From Acinetobacter sp. B51(2017) (GTDB lineage Bacteria; Pseudomonadota; Gammaproteobacteria; Pseudomonadales; Moraxellaceae), in NCBI RefSeq assembly GCF_003711395.1, contig NZ_PJRJ01000030.1, positions 1 through 34,021 on the forward strand: a DNA stretch of 34,021 nucleotides, written 5' to 3'. The translations under genes and the position numbers were made by a program. The stretch's first letter is position 1. Each line of letters starts with the position of its first letter. The notes beneath the pieces are model-generated. The model saw nothing but the letters and a program-made list of their open reading frames with translations, had not been told where the DNA came from and searched no databases. Below are positions 24,971 through 33,608 of the stretch, piece after piece.

Positions 24971-25030
24971 GGTGATGTCTCACTATATGAGCATGATAAA
25001 AATTTTATAAGCATGATTTATTTATGAAGT

Positions 25031-25049
25031 GATAATTATTAATATGAGT
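25031..25049. promoter_or_regulatory. Weak Fur-box-like site upstream of the receptor gene
   Basis: GATAATTATTAATATGAGT matches the 19-bp Fur consensus at about 12 positions. It lies about 60 bp upstream of the receptor start in a very AT-rich region, so the match could be accidental. Confidence 0.35.
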
Positions 25050-25222
25050 TAATTGTTATTAATAAATATTACTTATCATGTCTTTACGGTTTGTAGATAA
25101 ATTTGATGAAGATTTAACCTAAATTGGCATACTGATAGAAGCTCTACTGTCATCATCAGCAGGTCGACAAGATGATGTAAAGGGCCTTAACTGTGCTTAA
25201 ATTTGATTAGATGCTCATATCA

Positions 25223-26032
25223 TCAATCATCGGTGTCCATCACATGATGACGTTGTTGATGATAATTTTCTTCGGTTTCACCTTGTTTCCAATAGGGCAC
25301 AGCATATAAGTATGATTTAGGAACATGATACTGCTGTCGAAATATTTTGCGTAAAGCGATAACACGGGCATTTTCGCCAGCTAAAGTCACAGAAATCTGC
25401 TGGGTATCCCAATTGAGCTGTTGTAACGAGGTCTTGATTTTTTCATTAAAATCAGCGTTTGTGATTTGCCAGTGGACTTCTACACCTGTTGGATGTAACA
25501 GATCAATTTGCTCATGAGGGGCATTGATCTCGAGCCAAACTTGACCTTTTGCATCTGTTGGAAGTTGCTCAAGTGTGGCAGCAATCATCGCTAGGGCAGA
25601 TAAATCACCGACCAAGATCCAGTACTCAGCATTGGGATGAAAGCGTGCTTGACCACCAGGCCCTGCTAAACCAAGAACATGGCCTGGTTGTGCATGCCTT
25701 GCCCAATCTGCTGCAATACCAAAGGTTGGATGCAGCACAAAGTCAATTGCTAATAATTGTTCCTCTGCTAAGAATTGACGCACGGTATAGGTACGCGTCA
25801 CAGGCTTTTTCCCTTCAGGCCAAATGATTTTTCCTTGAGCATTTCGGGAAGGGAGCAGAGGTCGGTGTGAAATCTGATCTGGAAAGAAAAGCTTAATATG
25901 TGCGCCGTGGTGTTCAGCGCTCAGGCCTGAACAATCTTCAGGACGAAAATAGACACGGTGTAGGCTACTGGAAAGCCGTTGAGTATGGTGCACAGTAATA
26001 TAACGCGCAGCAGGTGAGGGAATAAGAGCCAT
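25223..26032 (-). CDS. Siderophore-interacting protein (ViuB-like ferric-siderophore reductase)
   Basis: A 269-residue flavin-dependent reductase of the siderophore-interacting family. FAD-binding RTYTVRQF is near 80-87, HPTFGIAADWA near 101-111 and GLAGPGGQ near 121-128. The NAD(P)-binding half includes YWILVGDLSALAMIAATLEQL, and the C-terminal YWKQGETEENYH is typical. The family reduces Fe(III) in imported siderophores in the cytoplasm, releasing iron, as ViuB does for vibriobactin. It is divergent from the condensation protein with a Fur-like box between them and upstream of the receptor on the same strand. The start ATG has a weak ribosome site. Confidence 0.9.
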   Translation of the reverse strand: MALIPSPAARYITVHHTQRLSSSLHRVYFRPEDCSGLSAEHHGAHIKLFFPDQISHRPLLPSRNAQGKIIWPEGKKPVTRTYTVRQFLAEEQLLAIDFVLHPTFGIAADWARHAQPGHVLGLAGPGGQARFHPNAEYWILVGDLSALAMIAATLEQLPTDAKGQVWLEINAPHEQIDLLHPTGVEVHWQITNADFNEKIKTSLQQLNWDTQQISVTLAGENARVIALRKIFRQQYHVPKSYLYAVPYWKQGETEENYHQQRHHVMDTDD

Positions 26033-26145
26033 ATATATTCTGCTATAAAACGAGGTGTATGCAGGTCAAAGCAATCGTCCTGATACTCAAAAAATGAAAA
26101 GTATTGTTACATCAACTACAAAGGTATTATAAATAAATATTGTTT

Positions 26146-26170
26146 GCAAATGATAATGATTCTATTTATT
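26146..26170. promoter_or_regulatory. Fur-box-like site in the divergent siderophore intergenic region
   Basis: Two overlapping registers (26146-26164 and 26152-26170) each match the 19-bp Fur consensus at about 14 positions, centred on ATGATAATGATT. The site lies between the siderophore-interacting gene (- strand) and the condensation gene (+ strand) and could repress both when iron is plentiful. Confidence 0.65.
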
Positions 26171-26274
26171 ATTTAATCGTTACTTGATTTGTGAAGTAAT
26201 GAGTGCTTTTTTTCTATAGATACGTCTAAAAAATTTATAGCAAATTATAATTTTTTTGATCAGTGGTATGACAC

Positions 26275-27597
26275 ATGCAAACAATGGATTCTTTAGCTCC
26301 TTTAACCCGCGCGCAGCATAGTATGTGGAAAGGGCATCATTATCATGGCAGTTATCCGTTTCACACCGCAGAATGGTTGGTCATTGAAGGGCCACTACAC
26401 CGTGAGTTATTTCATCAAGCCATTGAGCTGACACTTAAAGAAGCAAAAGCATTGCATTGGCGTGCTTTGGAAAAAGATGGCAAAGTATTCCGTATTGATG
26501 ATGTCGAACTACGTCCACCACAGTTTGTCGATTTATCACATTTAGACGATCAAGGTATTTTAGATTGGGCAGATCACGCGGTTGAGCCTGAGTTTGATTT
26601 AAGTCGCGGGCATTTATATGACTATACTTTCGCACATTTAGGCGAACAAAAGTACGGTTTATTTTTTAGGGCACATCACGTTGCTTTAGATGGATATGCT
26701 TATGCTTTAATGATTCATCGTTTTTTAGATTATTATCAAGCCTTAAAAAATTCTACAACATTGCAAAATAAACCTTTTCAACACTTTGAAAAATTCTTAG
26801 CCGATGAACAACGTTACTTAGAGTCTCCCAAAGCAGAAAAAGATCTGCAATTTTGGCGTGACAACTTCTCATATGATTTAGCCCCTAAAAAACGTTTAAA
26901 GCGCAAATTAAAGCAACCATTTTCTCAAGGGCCGCGTTATGAAGACGTGATTGATTGGGACATGCAACAACGCATGAACACACTGGCTGCAGAACTTAAG
27001 CTGCCAAGTGCGATGATTGTCATGGCGGTAATGATGATTTATTTAGCCAAACAATCAGGTGATAAGAAACAATGCTTTGGTGTGCCGATGATGTCACGTC
27101 TAGGTACAGCAGCAATGCGAATTCCATGTTTAGTCATGAATATTTTGCCTGTCCGTTTAGCTGCGACAGGCCAAGAAAATTTGCCTGAAACTGTCACATT
27201 GCTAGCACAGCGCTTGGTTGAAATTCGTCCGCATCAGCAAAGCTACTTCGAGCAAATGCGTTTTGTATTAGAAGGATTTGATCCTTTTGAAAATATTTTA
27301 TTTGGACCCGTCGTCAATTGGATTCCTTATCCATTACCTGAGCAGTTTGAAGGATGCCTTTTAACTAAGACTACAATTTCAGCCGGGCCAATTGAAGACT
27401 TTGATGTTGCGATTACCAACAAATTTGTGAATGGAATCGAGCGTTTATATTTGGCAGTAGATGGTCATAAAGAGTTATATGATGTGGAGTCATTGCGTGA
27501 ATATTGGCATGATTTTATGAATATGTTGCGCTTATGGCTACAACAACCTCAGTTGGTTGGGGAGAAGCTCAACATTGAGAAAAAACTGCCAGAGTAA
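26275..27597 (+). CDS. Free-standing NRPS condensation-domain protein (VibH-like amide synthase candidate)
   Basis: A 440-residue stand-alone condensation domain. It starts with LTRAQHSMW, the usual core-1 region, and carries the catalytic HHxxxDG as HHVALDG (His134-His135, Asp139), followed by the late NWIPYP segment. There is no adenylation or carrier domain. The length equals that of VibH, the vibriobactin enzyme that joins carrier-bound dihydroxybenzoate to a free polyamine. With a polyamine-type decarboxylase gene next to it and a ViuB-like protein divergent, amide formation on a polyamine is a good hypothesis. The aryl-carrier partner must be elsewhere. ATG at 26275 was chosen; ATG 26284 is an alternative. 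Confidence 0.85.
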   Translation: MQTMDSLAPLTRAQHSMWKGHHYHGSYPFHTAEWLVIEGPLHRELFHQAIELTLKEAKALHWRALEKDGKVFRIDDVELRPPQFVDLSHLDDQGILDWADHAVEPEFDLSRGHLYDYTFAHLGEQKYGLFFRAHHVALDGYAYALMIHRFLDYYQALKNSTTLQNKPFQHFEKFLADEQRYLESPKAEKDLQFWRDNFSYDLAPKKRLKRKLKQPFSQGPRYEDVIDWDMQQRMNTLAAELKLPSAMIVMAVMMIYLAKQSGDKKQCFGVPMMSRLGTAAMRIPCLVMNILPVRLAATGQENLPETVTLLAQRLVEIRPHQQSYFEQMRFVLEGFDPFENILFGPVVNWIPYPLPEQFEGCLLTKTTISAGPIEDFDVAITNKFVNGIERLYLAVDGHKELYDVESLREYWHDFMNMLRLWLQQPQLVGEKLNIEKKLPE

Positions 27598-27711
27598 AGC
27601 AGTGATCACATTATTTTTAAAGTGATGTAAGCAGAATCAAACAGGTCTTAGCCAATCTCAATAGCCACAGACCCTTTCTTTATATTTCTATATCAAGTGA
27701 GTGGATCGTTC

Positions 27712-28875
27712 ATGGATTTAAATAACTATTACGCAGCAGAACAGTGGCAAAAAATTCAAACCTTTGCTGAAACTAAAGCCAGTCCATTTTTATTGGTGGA
27801 TTTAGATCGCGTTGAGTTTAAGTATCAAGAATTACGACACGGTTTTCCTCAAGCCCATATTTTTTACGCAGTGAAAGCCAATCCAAGCTGTGAAATTATA
27901 AACCGTTTAGATAAACTTGGGGCTTGCTTTGATGTCGCGTCAATTTATGAGTTAGATCGTGTGATTGAGTGTGGTATAACAGCAGAGCGTATTTCTTTTG
28001 GAAACACCATTAAAAAGGCAACAGATGTGGCCTATGCATATCAAAAAGGCGTACGTTTATTTGTCACTGATGCACAGGCAGATTTAGAGCAGATTGCTCA
28101 GTTTGCACCAAACTCGCGGGTATTTGTGCGCGTTTTGGTGGAATCAGGTCCCACATCTGATTGGCCATTATCACGTAAGTTTGGCTGTGATCGTGAAATG
28201 GCGATTGATTTAATGGTTCAAGCTAAAAAAATGGGTTTACAACCCTATGGCGTATCCTTCCATGTGGGAAGTCAGCAAAATGATGTCAGGGTATGGAAAA
28301 CGGCTTTAGATGCCGTTAAACATATATTTGATACGCTTCAACAGCAACATGATATTCAGTTGAAGTTGATTAATGCTGGTGGTGGATTTCCAGCACAATA
28401 TTTAGCACAGATTGATAGCATTCAAGAATATGCACGACATATTCAAGGGTATTTGACTGAGAATTTTAAGCAAGAAATCACTTTATTCTTAGAACCAGGT
28501 CGTTCTCTTGTTGGAGATGCAGGCGTTATCGTTTCAGAAGTTGTATTGATCGCGAATAAATCTGAACAGGATCAAAAACGTTGGATCTATACAGATGTTG
28601 GTGTATTTAATGGTCTCATTGAAACCTTAGGAGAAATGATTAAGTATCCAATTTACACTCCCAAAATGCAAAATGGTTCACCGCAAGCGGATGTTGTATT
28701 AGCCGGTCCAACATGTGACTCGACAGATATTATGTATGAAAAAATAGGCTATCCTTTGCCTAAAGATTTGGCGATGGGAGATCGCTTATATTGGCTCAGT
28801 ACAGGCGCTTATACCACATCTTATGCATCAGTAGAGTTCAATGGTTATCCTCCACTAAAAACGTATTATCTATGA
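27712..28875 (+). CDS. Ornithine/lysine/diamino-acid decarboxylase-like PLP enzyme
   Basis: A 387-residue class-III-fold (alanine-racemase-like) decarboxylase. The PLP lysine sits in FYAVKANPS. Other motifs are GVSFHVGSQ, NAGGGFPAQY, FLEPGRSLVGDAG, the Cys-Asp catalytic loop PTCDSTDIMYE, and the C-terminal GAYTTSYASVEFNGY. All are ornithine-decarboxylase-family signatures. It should decarboxylate ornithine or a related diamino acid to a diamine such as putrescine. I chose ATG 27712 over GTG 27697 because GAGTGGA lies 8 bp before it. It follows the condensation gene after 114 bp on the same strand. A role in supplying the amine acceptor for a siderophore is inference; general polyamine synthesis is the alternative. 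Confidence 0.87.
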   Translation: MDLNNYYAAEQWQKIQTFAETKASPFLLVDLDRVEFKYQELRHGFPQAHIFYAVKANPSCEIINRLDKLGACFDVASIYELDRVIECGITAERISFGNTIKKATDVAYAYQKGVRLFVTDAQADLEQIAQFAPNSRVFVRVLVESGPTSDWPLSRKFGCDREMAIDLMVQAKKMGLQPYGVSFHVGSQQNDVRVWKTALDAVKHIFDTLQQQHDIQLKLINAGGGFPAQYLAQIDSIQEYARHIQGYLTENFKQEITLFLEPGRSLVGDAGVIVSEVVLIANKSEQDQKRWIYTDVGVFNGLIETLGEMIKYPIYTPKMQNGSPQADVVLAGPTCDSTDIMYEKIGYPLPKDLAMGDRLYWLSTGAYTTSYASVEFNGYPPLKTYYL

Positions 28876-28885
28876 TGTTATAAAA

Positions 28886-28939
28886 ATTTTAGTCTCCTCA
28901 GTCCAACACTTAGGGTAATCACCTGAGGAAGACTAAAAT
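28886..28939 (+). terminator. Terminator-like inverted repeat after the decarboxylase
   Basis: ATTTTAGTCTCCTCAG pairs with CTGAGGAAGACTAAAAT with one bulge around a 21-nt loop, 10 bp after the stop codon. The T-run is absent, so termination strength is uncertain. Confidence 0.6.
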
Positions 28940-29552
28940 AAACCTTTTATGAGGTGAATGCTGCGGCTAAAAATCGTCCTAAAATTTACAGCAAAGATGA
29001 CGAAGTTTATTATGAAAAAGATATAAAGACTAAAATAGAATATAAGATCTAGATGTCCCAATAAATAATTTCGTTCATATTAAAACCATAAAAAAAATAG
29101 GTATATAAATCGTTAAATTATAAAATTTAGCTAAATAGTTAATTGATATAAAATACTAATTCTTTGCGTGAAAATAGTAATAAATGATCAAGATTTATGA
29201 TTAATTTAATGAATAAATATGAATTTAATATGTATATTTTATTATCATAAATTGATAAGTTTTTTGGTTTTTATTATATTGACAATACAATAAATTTTTG
29301 TAAGTGTATGAAAATTATTTATATTTTTTATTTAATTTTTTTGAAATATTATCCAAGTAATCTTGAGTATAGGGGTCAATTGCGGTTTAATTATTTTTTA
29401 ATAAAATTGATACAAAAAGGTATTAAAATTGTTAAATATTTTTGTAGAATCGAATAGCCATTTAAGTAAAGAACCGTTTTAACGGCATATATAAACTTTT
29501 TGGTAAGACTTCATAACAAACTAATTTGAAAGCTATAAACAAGGGTATAACC
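28940..29552. other. Long AT-rich intergenic region before the repeat-protein gene
   Basis: About 610 bp without a convincing gene. A short lysine-rich open frame with no ATG (28954-29052) may be a gene remnant. Nearer the repeat gene, CCGTT-TT-AACGG (29474-29485) is a small inverted repeat followed by TATATAAA. The promoter must be here, but I cannot place it. Confidence 0.6.
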
Positions 29553-32500
29553 ATGATCGTCAACATCCTCGGTCTCATCACAACACCACTTTCATACGTG
29601 CTGAGCACGACATTACAGACGCTTACCGGTAATCTATTTAAGAAAAAGAGTGATCCGATTGATGAGCTTAAGACTGAGCTTAGTCAAGCGGGTTTATCAA
29701 AAACAGCTGTAGACTCAGCAATTTCAAGTGTAAATAGCGGTAAGGTGGCGACGCCATTATTCAATAACTTGGCACAGCAAGTTAAAGTTGGTGCAGTATC
29801 AGCGACGTTTGCTGAAGGGATCGTAAATGGTATTGACTCAGGTAAGCTTTCACCAACGCTTGCAACAACGCTTTTCGATCAAGTCGTTGAAGGTAAATTA
29901 CCTGTTGATCTAGTGACTAATATCTTTAGTGGTTTAGGCTTAACCACTTTAAATCAAACGGTTAAAACATTAACCAATACTGTTGATAACGTAACAGATA
30001 AATTAACAGACGCAGTGGATGTATTGGTTGACGGGCTTACGGATGTGTTGGGTGGTTTGTTAGGAGGTGTCTCTCTGGAAGGCGTTGATCGTCTTGTGGG
30101 TGGCTTAACCCAAACTGTAGATGGTTTAGTTGATAAGACCACAGATGTGGTTGACCATGTTGCAGATGCTTTATTTGCAAATAACGTATTGATTAAACTA
30201 TTAGAAGGTTTAACAGGTGGTTTACTTCCACTGGATTTAGTAACGACTCTAATTGGCGGCTTAACTGGCGGCTTGTTGTCATTAGGTGTTTTAAATCACC
30301 TGATTGATGGCTTAACAAACGGTATCCTTTCTTTGGACTTCGTTGGTGATTTACTAGGCGGTGTAAACGGCGGTATTTTATCATTAGATTTACTGACCAA
30401 ACTGATTGAAGGTTTAACGCAAGGTATCTTGTCTTTAGATTTAGCAGATGGCTTATTAGGTGGCTTAACAGGTGGATTACTTCCACTTGATCTAGTGACG
30501 AACTTAATCGGTGGCTTAACTGGCGGTCTATTATCGCTTGACCTAGTCACTGATCTTCTAGGCGGTTTAACAGGTGGATTACTTCCACTTGACCTAGTTA
30601 CGAACTTAATCGGTGGCTTAACCGGTGGTCTATTATCGCTTGACCTAGTCACTGATCTTCTAGGCGGTTTAACAAACGGCTTGTTATCACTAGACTTGGT
30701 AACTGATCTTCTAGGCGGTTTAACAGGTGGATTACTTCCACTTGACCTAGTGACTAACTTAATCGGTGGCTTAACTGGCGGTCTCTTATCGCTTGACCTA
30801 GTAACTGATCTTCTAGGCGGTTTAACAGGTGGATTACTTCCACTTGACCTAGTTACGAACTTAATCGGTGGCTTAACTGGCGGTCTATTATCGCTTGATT
30901 TAGTAACTGATCTTCTAGGCGGTTTAACAGGTGGATTACTCCCACTTGACCTAGTCACTAACTTAATCGGTGGCTTAACTGGCGGTCTATTATCGCTTGA
31001 CCTAGTCACTGATCTTCTAGGCGGTTTAACAAACGGCTTGTTATCACTAGACTTGGTAACTGATCTTCTAGGCGGTTTAACAGGTGGATTACTCCCACTT
31101 GATCTAGTGACTAACTTAGTTGGCGGCTTAACTGGCGGTCTATTATCACTAGACTTGGTAACTGATCTTCTAGGCGGTTTAACAGGTGGATTACTTCCAC
31201 TTGACCTAGTGACGAACTTAATCGGTGGCTTAACTGGCGGTCTATTATCGCTTGATTTAGTAACTGATCTTGTAGGTGGTTTAACAGGTGGATTACTCCC
31301 ACTTGATCTAGTGACTAACTTAGTTGGCGGTTTAACAAACGGCTTGTTATCACTTGATCTAGTGACTAACTTAATCGGTGGCTTAACTGGCGGTCTATTA
31401 TCGCTTGATTTAGTAACTGATCTTCTAGGCGGCTTAACTGGCGGTCTATTATCACTAGACTTGGTAACTGATCTTCTAGGTGGTTTAACAGGTGGATTAC
31501 TTCCACTTGACCTAGTGATGAACTTAATCGGTGGCTTAACTGGTGGTCTATTATCGCTTGACCTAGTCACTGATCTTGTAGGTGGTTTAACAGGTGGATT
31601 ACTCCCACTTGATCTAGTGACTAACTTAGTTGGCGGCTTAACTGGCGGTCTATTATCACTAGACTTGGTAACTGATCTTCTAGGTGGTTTAACAGGTGGA
31701 TTACTTCCACTTGACCTAGTGACGAACTTAATCGGTGGCTTAACTGGCGGTCTATTATCGCTTGATTTAGTAACTGATCTTCTAGGCGGCTTAACTGGCG
31801 GTCTATTATCACTAGACTTGGTAACTGATCTTCTAGGTGGTTTAACAGGTGGATTACTTCCACTTGATCTAGTGACTAACTTAGTTGGCGGCTTAACTGG
31901 CGGTTTATTATCGCTTGACCTAGTCACTGATCTTCTAGGCGGTTTAACAGGTGGATTACTCCCACTTGACCTAGTGACGAACTTAATCGGTGGCTTAACC
32001 GGTGGTCTATTATCGCTTGACCTAGTCACTGATCTTCTAGGCGGTTTAACAAACGGCTTGTTATCACTAGACTTGGTAACTGATCTTCTAGGCGGTTTAA
32101 CAGGTGGATTACTTCCACTTGACCTAGTGACTAACTTAATCGGTGGCTTAACTGGCGGTCTCTTATCGCTTGACCTAGTAACTGATCTTCTAGGCGGTTT
32201 AACAGGTGGATTACTTCCACTTGACCTAGTTACGAACTTAATCGGTGGCTTAACTGGCGGTTTATTATCGCTTGACCTAGTCACTGATCTTCTAGGCGGT
32301 TTAACAGGTGGATTACTCCCACTTGACCTAGTGACGAACTTAATCGGCGGCTTAACAGGCGGTTTATTATCGCTTGACCTAGTCACTGATCTTCTAGGCG
32401 GTTTAACAAACGGCTTGTTATCACTAGACTTGGTAAATGATCTTCTAGGCGGTTTAACAGGTGGATTACTTCCACTTGACCTAGTGACGAACTTAATCGG

Positions 32501-33548
32501 TGGCTTAACTGGTGGTCTATTATCGCTTGACCTAGTCACTGATCTTCTAGGCGGTTTAACAAACGGCTTGTTATCACTAGACTTGGTAAATGATCTTCTA
32601 GGCGGTTTAACAGGTGGATTACTTCCACTTGATCTAGTGACGAACTTAATCGGTGGCTTAACTGGCGGTTTATTATCGCTTGATCTAGTAACTAACTTAG
32701 TTGGCGGTTTAACGAATGGTTTGTTATCGCTTGATCTAGTGACTAACTTAGTTGGTGGTTTAACAAACGGCTTGCTATCGCTTGATTTAGTGACGAACTT
32801 AGTTGGCGGTTTAACGAACGGCTTGCTATCGCTTGATCTAGTAACTAACTTAGTTGGCGGTTTAACAAACGGCTTGCTATCGCTTGATCTAGTGACTAAC
32901 TTAGTTGGCGGTTTAACGAACGGCTTGCTATCGCTTGATCTAGTAACTAACTTAGTTGGCGGTTTAACGAATGGTTTGTTATCACTTGATGTCGTTACTG
33001 ATGTATTAGGTGGTCTAACGAATGGCCTCTTATCACTTGATGTTGTGACTGATTTGGTCAGTGGTTTAACCAACGGTTTATTATCTGGCGATGGTTTAGG
33101 TAACTTACTAGGTGGTTTGACGGGTTCTGGTAATAGTGATAGTGGAACGTCTACAAATCTTGGCGATTTGCTAGATAATTTATTAAATAACATTACTGGT
33201 TCAGTGGACGTAAATGTAGATGGCGATTCAGTGAATGGCTCTATCAATGGTGGTCTCTTAGGTGGTCTGCTTGGTGGCTTAGCGACTAAATCCGCATTTG
33301 CAGTTGATGTTGAAGCACCAGAAGTCGTATCACTTGCTGAAGAACAGCAAGCTTATGATTTAGTAAACGAACTTGTTTCTACAGTGCTAGAAAGCAATGT
33401 AGTTGACCAAGTAGTTACCGAAACAGGTGAAACTTTAGATATCGCAGTAACTCAGGTAGAGTCGGCAGTTATTGAACCTGTATTCGTAGCGACGATTGAT
33501 CAGGACTCTAATATTGATCAATTGCTTAACTCTCAAAGTTTCGTTTAA
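29553..33548 (+). CDS. 1331-residue low-complexity protein with 57 tandem 17-residue repeats
   Basis: ATG 29553 has AAGGG 8 bp upstream; the TTG 27 bp earlier has no ribosome site. Residues 1-30 are moderately hydrophobic (MIVNILGLITTPLSYVLSTT) but are not a clear signal peptide. Residues 60-127 are four diverged 17-residue units. Residues 217-1185 are 57 units with no insertion or deletion, consensus GGLTGGLLPLDLVTNLI alternating with GGLTGGLLSLDLVTDLL or a TNG variant. From about 284 to 1245 there is no Lys, Arg or His; Gly, Leu, Asp, Thr, Val, Asn, Ser, Pro and Ile make up nearly all. The C-terminal ~90 residues are acidic and normal in complexity. Function unknown: a secreted or surface structural protein, possibly helical, is my guess. 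No cysteine seen. Confidence 0.85.
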   Translation: MIVNILGLITTPLSYVLSTTLQTLTGNLFKKKSDPIDELKTELSQAGLSKTAVDSAISSVNSGKVATPLFNNLAQQVKVGAVSATFAEGIVNGIDSGKLSPTLATTLFDQVVEGKLPVDLVTNIFSGLGLTTLNQTVKTLTNTVDNVTDKLTDAVDVLVDGLTDVLGGLLGGVSLEGVDRLVGGLTQTVDGLVDKTTDVVDHVADALFANNVLIKLLEGLTGGLLPLDLVTTLIGGLTGGLLSLGVLNHLIDGLTNGILSLDFVGDLLGGVNGGILSLDLLTKLIEGLTQGILSLDLADGLLGGLTGGLLPLDLVTNLIGGLTGGLLSLDLVTDLLGGLTGGLLPLDLVTNLIGGLTGGLLSLDLVTDLLGGLTNGLLSLDLVTDLLGGLTGGLLPLDLVTNLIGGLTGGLLSLDLVTDLLGGLTGGLLPLDLVTNLIGGLTGGLLSLDLVTDLLGGLTGGLLPLDLVTNLIGGLTGGLLSLDLVTDLLGGLTNGLLSLDLVTDLLGGLTGGLLPLDLVTNLVGGLTGGLLSLDLVTDLLGGLTGGLLPLDLVTNLIGGLTGGLLSLDLVTDLVGGLTGGLLPLDLVTNLVGGLTNGLLSLDLVTNLIGGLTGGLLSLDLVTDLLGGLTGGLLSLDLVTDLLGGLTGGLLPLDLVMNLIGGLTGGLLSLDLVTDLVGGLTGGLLPLDLVTNLVGGLTGGLLSLDLVTDLLGGLTGGLLPLDLVTNLIGGLTGGLLSLDLVTDLLGGLTGGLLSLDLVTDLLGGLTGGLLPLDLVTNLVGGLTGGLLSLDLVTDLLGGLTGGLLPLDLVTNLIGGLTGGLLSLDLVTDLLGGLTNGLLSLDLVTDLLGGLTGGLLPLDLVTNLIGGLTGGLLSLDLVTDLLGGLTGGLLPLDLVTNLIGGLTGGLLSLDLVTDLLGGLTGGLLPLDLVTNLIGGLTGGLLSLDLVTDLLGGLTNGLLSLDLVNDLLGGLTGGLLPLDLVTNLIGGLTGGLLSLDLVTDLLGGLTNGLLSLDLVNDLLGGLTGGLLPLDLVTNLIGGLTGGLLSLDLVTNLVGGLTNGLLSLDLVTNLVGGLTNGLLSLDLVTNLVGGLTNGLLSLDLVTNLVGGLTNGLLSLDLVTNLVGGLTNGLLSLDLVTNLVGGLTNGLLSLDVVTDVLGGLTNGLLSLDVVTDLVSGLTNGLLSGDGLGNLLGGLTGSGNSDSGTSTNLGDLLDNLLNNITGSVDVNVDGDSVNGSINGGLLGGLLGGLATKSAFAVDVEAPEVVSLAEEQQAYDLVNELVSTVLESNVVDQVVTETGETLDIAVTQVESAVIEPVFVATIDQDSNIDQLLNSQSFV
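29730..29933 (+). repeat. Four diverged 17-residue units before the main array
   Basis: Codon-aligned 51-bp units read VNSGKVATPLFNNLAQQ, VKVGAVSATFAEGIVNG, IDSGKLSPTLATTLFDQ and VVEGKLPVDLVTNIFSG. The last aligns residue-for-residue with the main-array unit (PVDLVTN against PLDLVTN), so the array probably grew from such a unit. Confidence 0.75.
30201..33107 (+). repeat. Tandem array of 57 exact-length 51-bp repeats
   Basis: From the first unit boundary at 30201 to the last at 33108 is 2907 bp, exactly 57 x 51. The first five units and the last few are diverged; the middle units are near-identical and often alternate in a 102-bp two-unit period. Units 30600-30884 recur identically at 31977-32261. 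Confidence 0.9.
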
Positions 33549-33580
33549 TTAAAAACTAGATCATTCGTATAAATTTAAAG

Positions 33581-33608
33581 TCGTCTACCTTAGGGTGGAC
33601 GATTTTTT
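33581..33608 (+). terminator. Rho-independent terminator of the repeat-protein gene
   Basis: TCGTCTACC pairs with GGTGGACGA (nine pairs, one G-T wobble) around a TTAG loop, followed by six T. It lies 32 bp after the stop codon. Confidence 0.93.

Noticed and set aside
30201..33107. CRISPR array or satellite DNA explanation for the 51-bp repeats
   Set aside because: The repeats are contiguous with no spacers, keep the reading frame throughout, and lie inside a gene with a good ribosome site and terminator.
30296..33247. A 983-codon open frame on the - strand across the repeat array
   Set aside because: It is a shadow of the 51-bp periodicity: one stop-free antisense codon set is copied 57 times. 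It has no ribosome site and reads as a Ser/Pro/Lys/Arg-rich repeat with no family.
29553..33548. Collagen-like annotation of the repeat protein
   Set aside because: The unit GGLTGGLLPLDLVTNLI has no Gly-X-Y triplet periodicity, so it is not a collagen-like triple helix.
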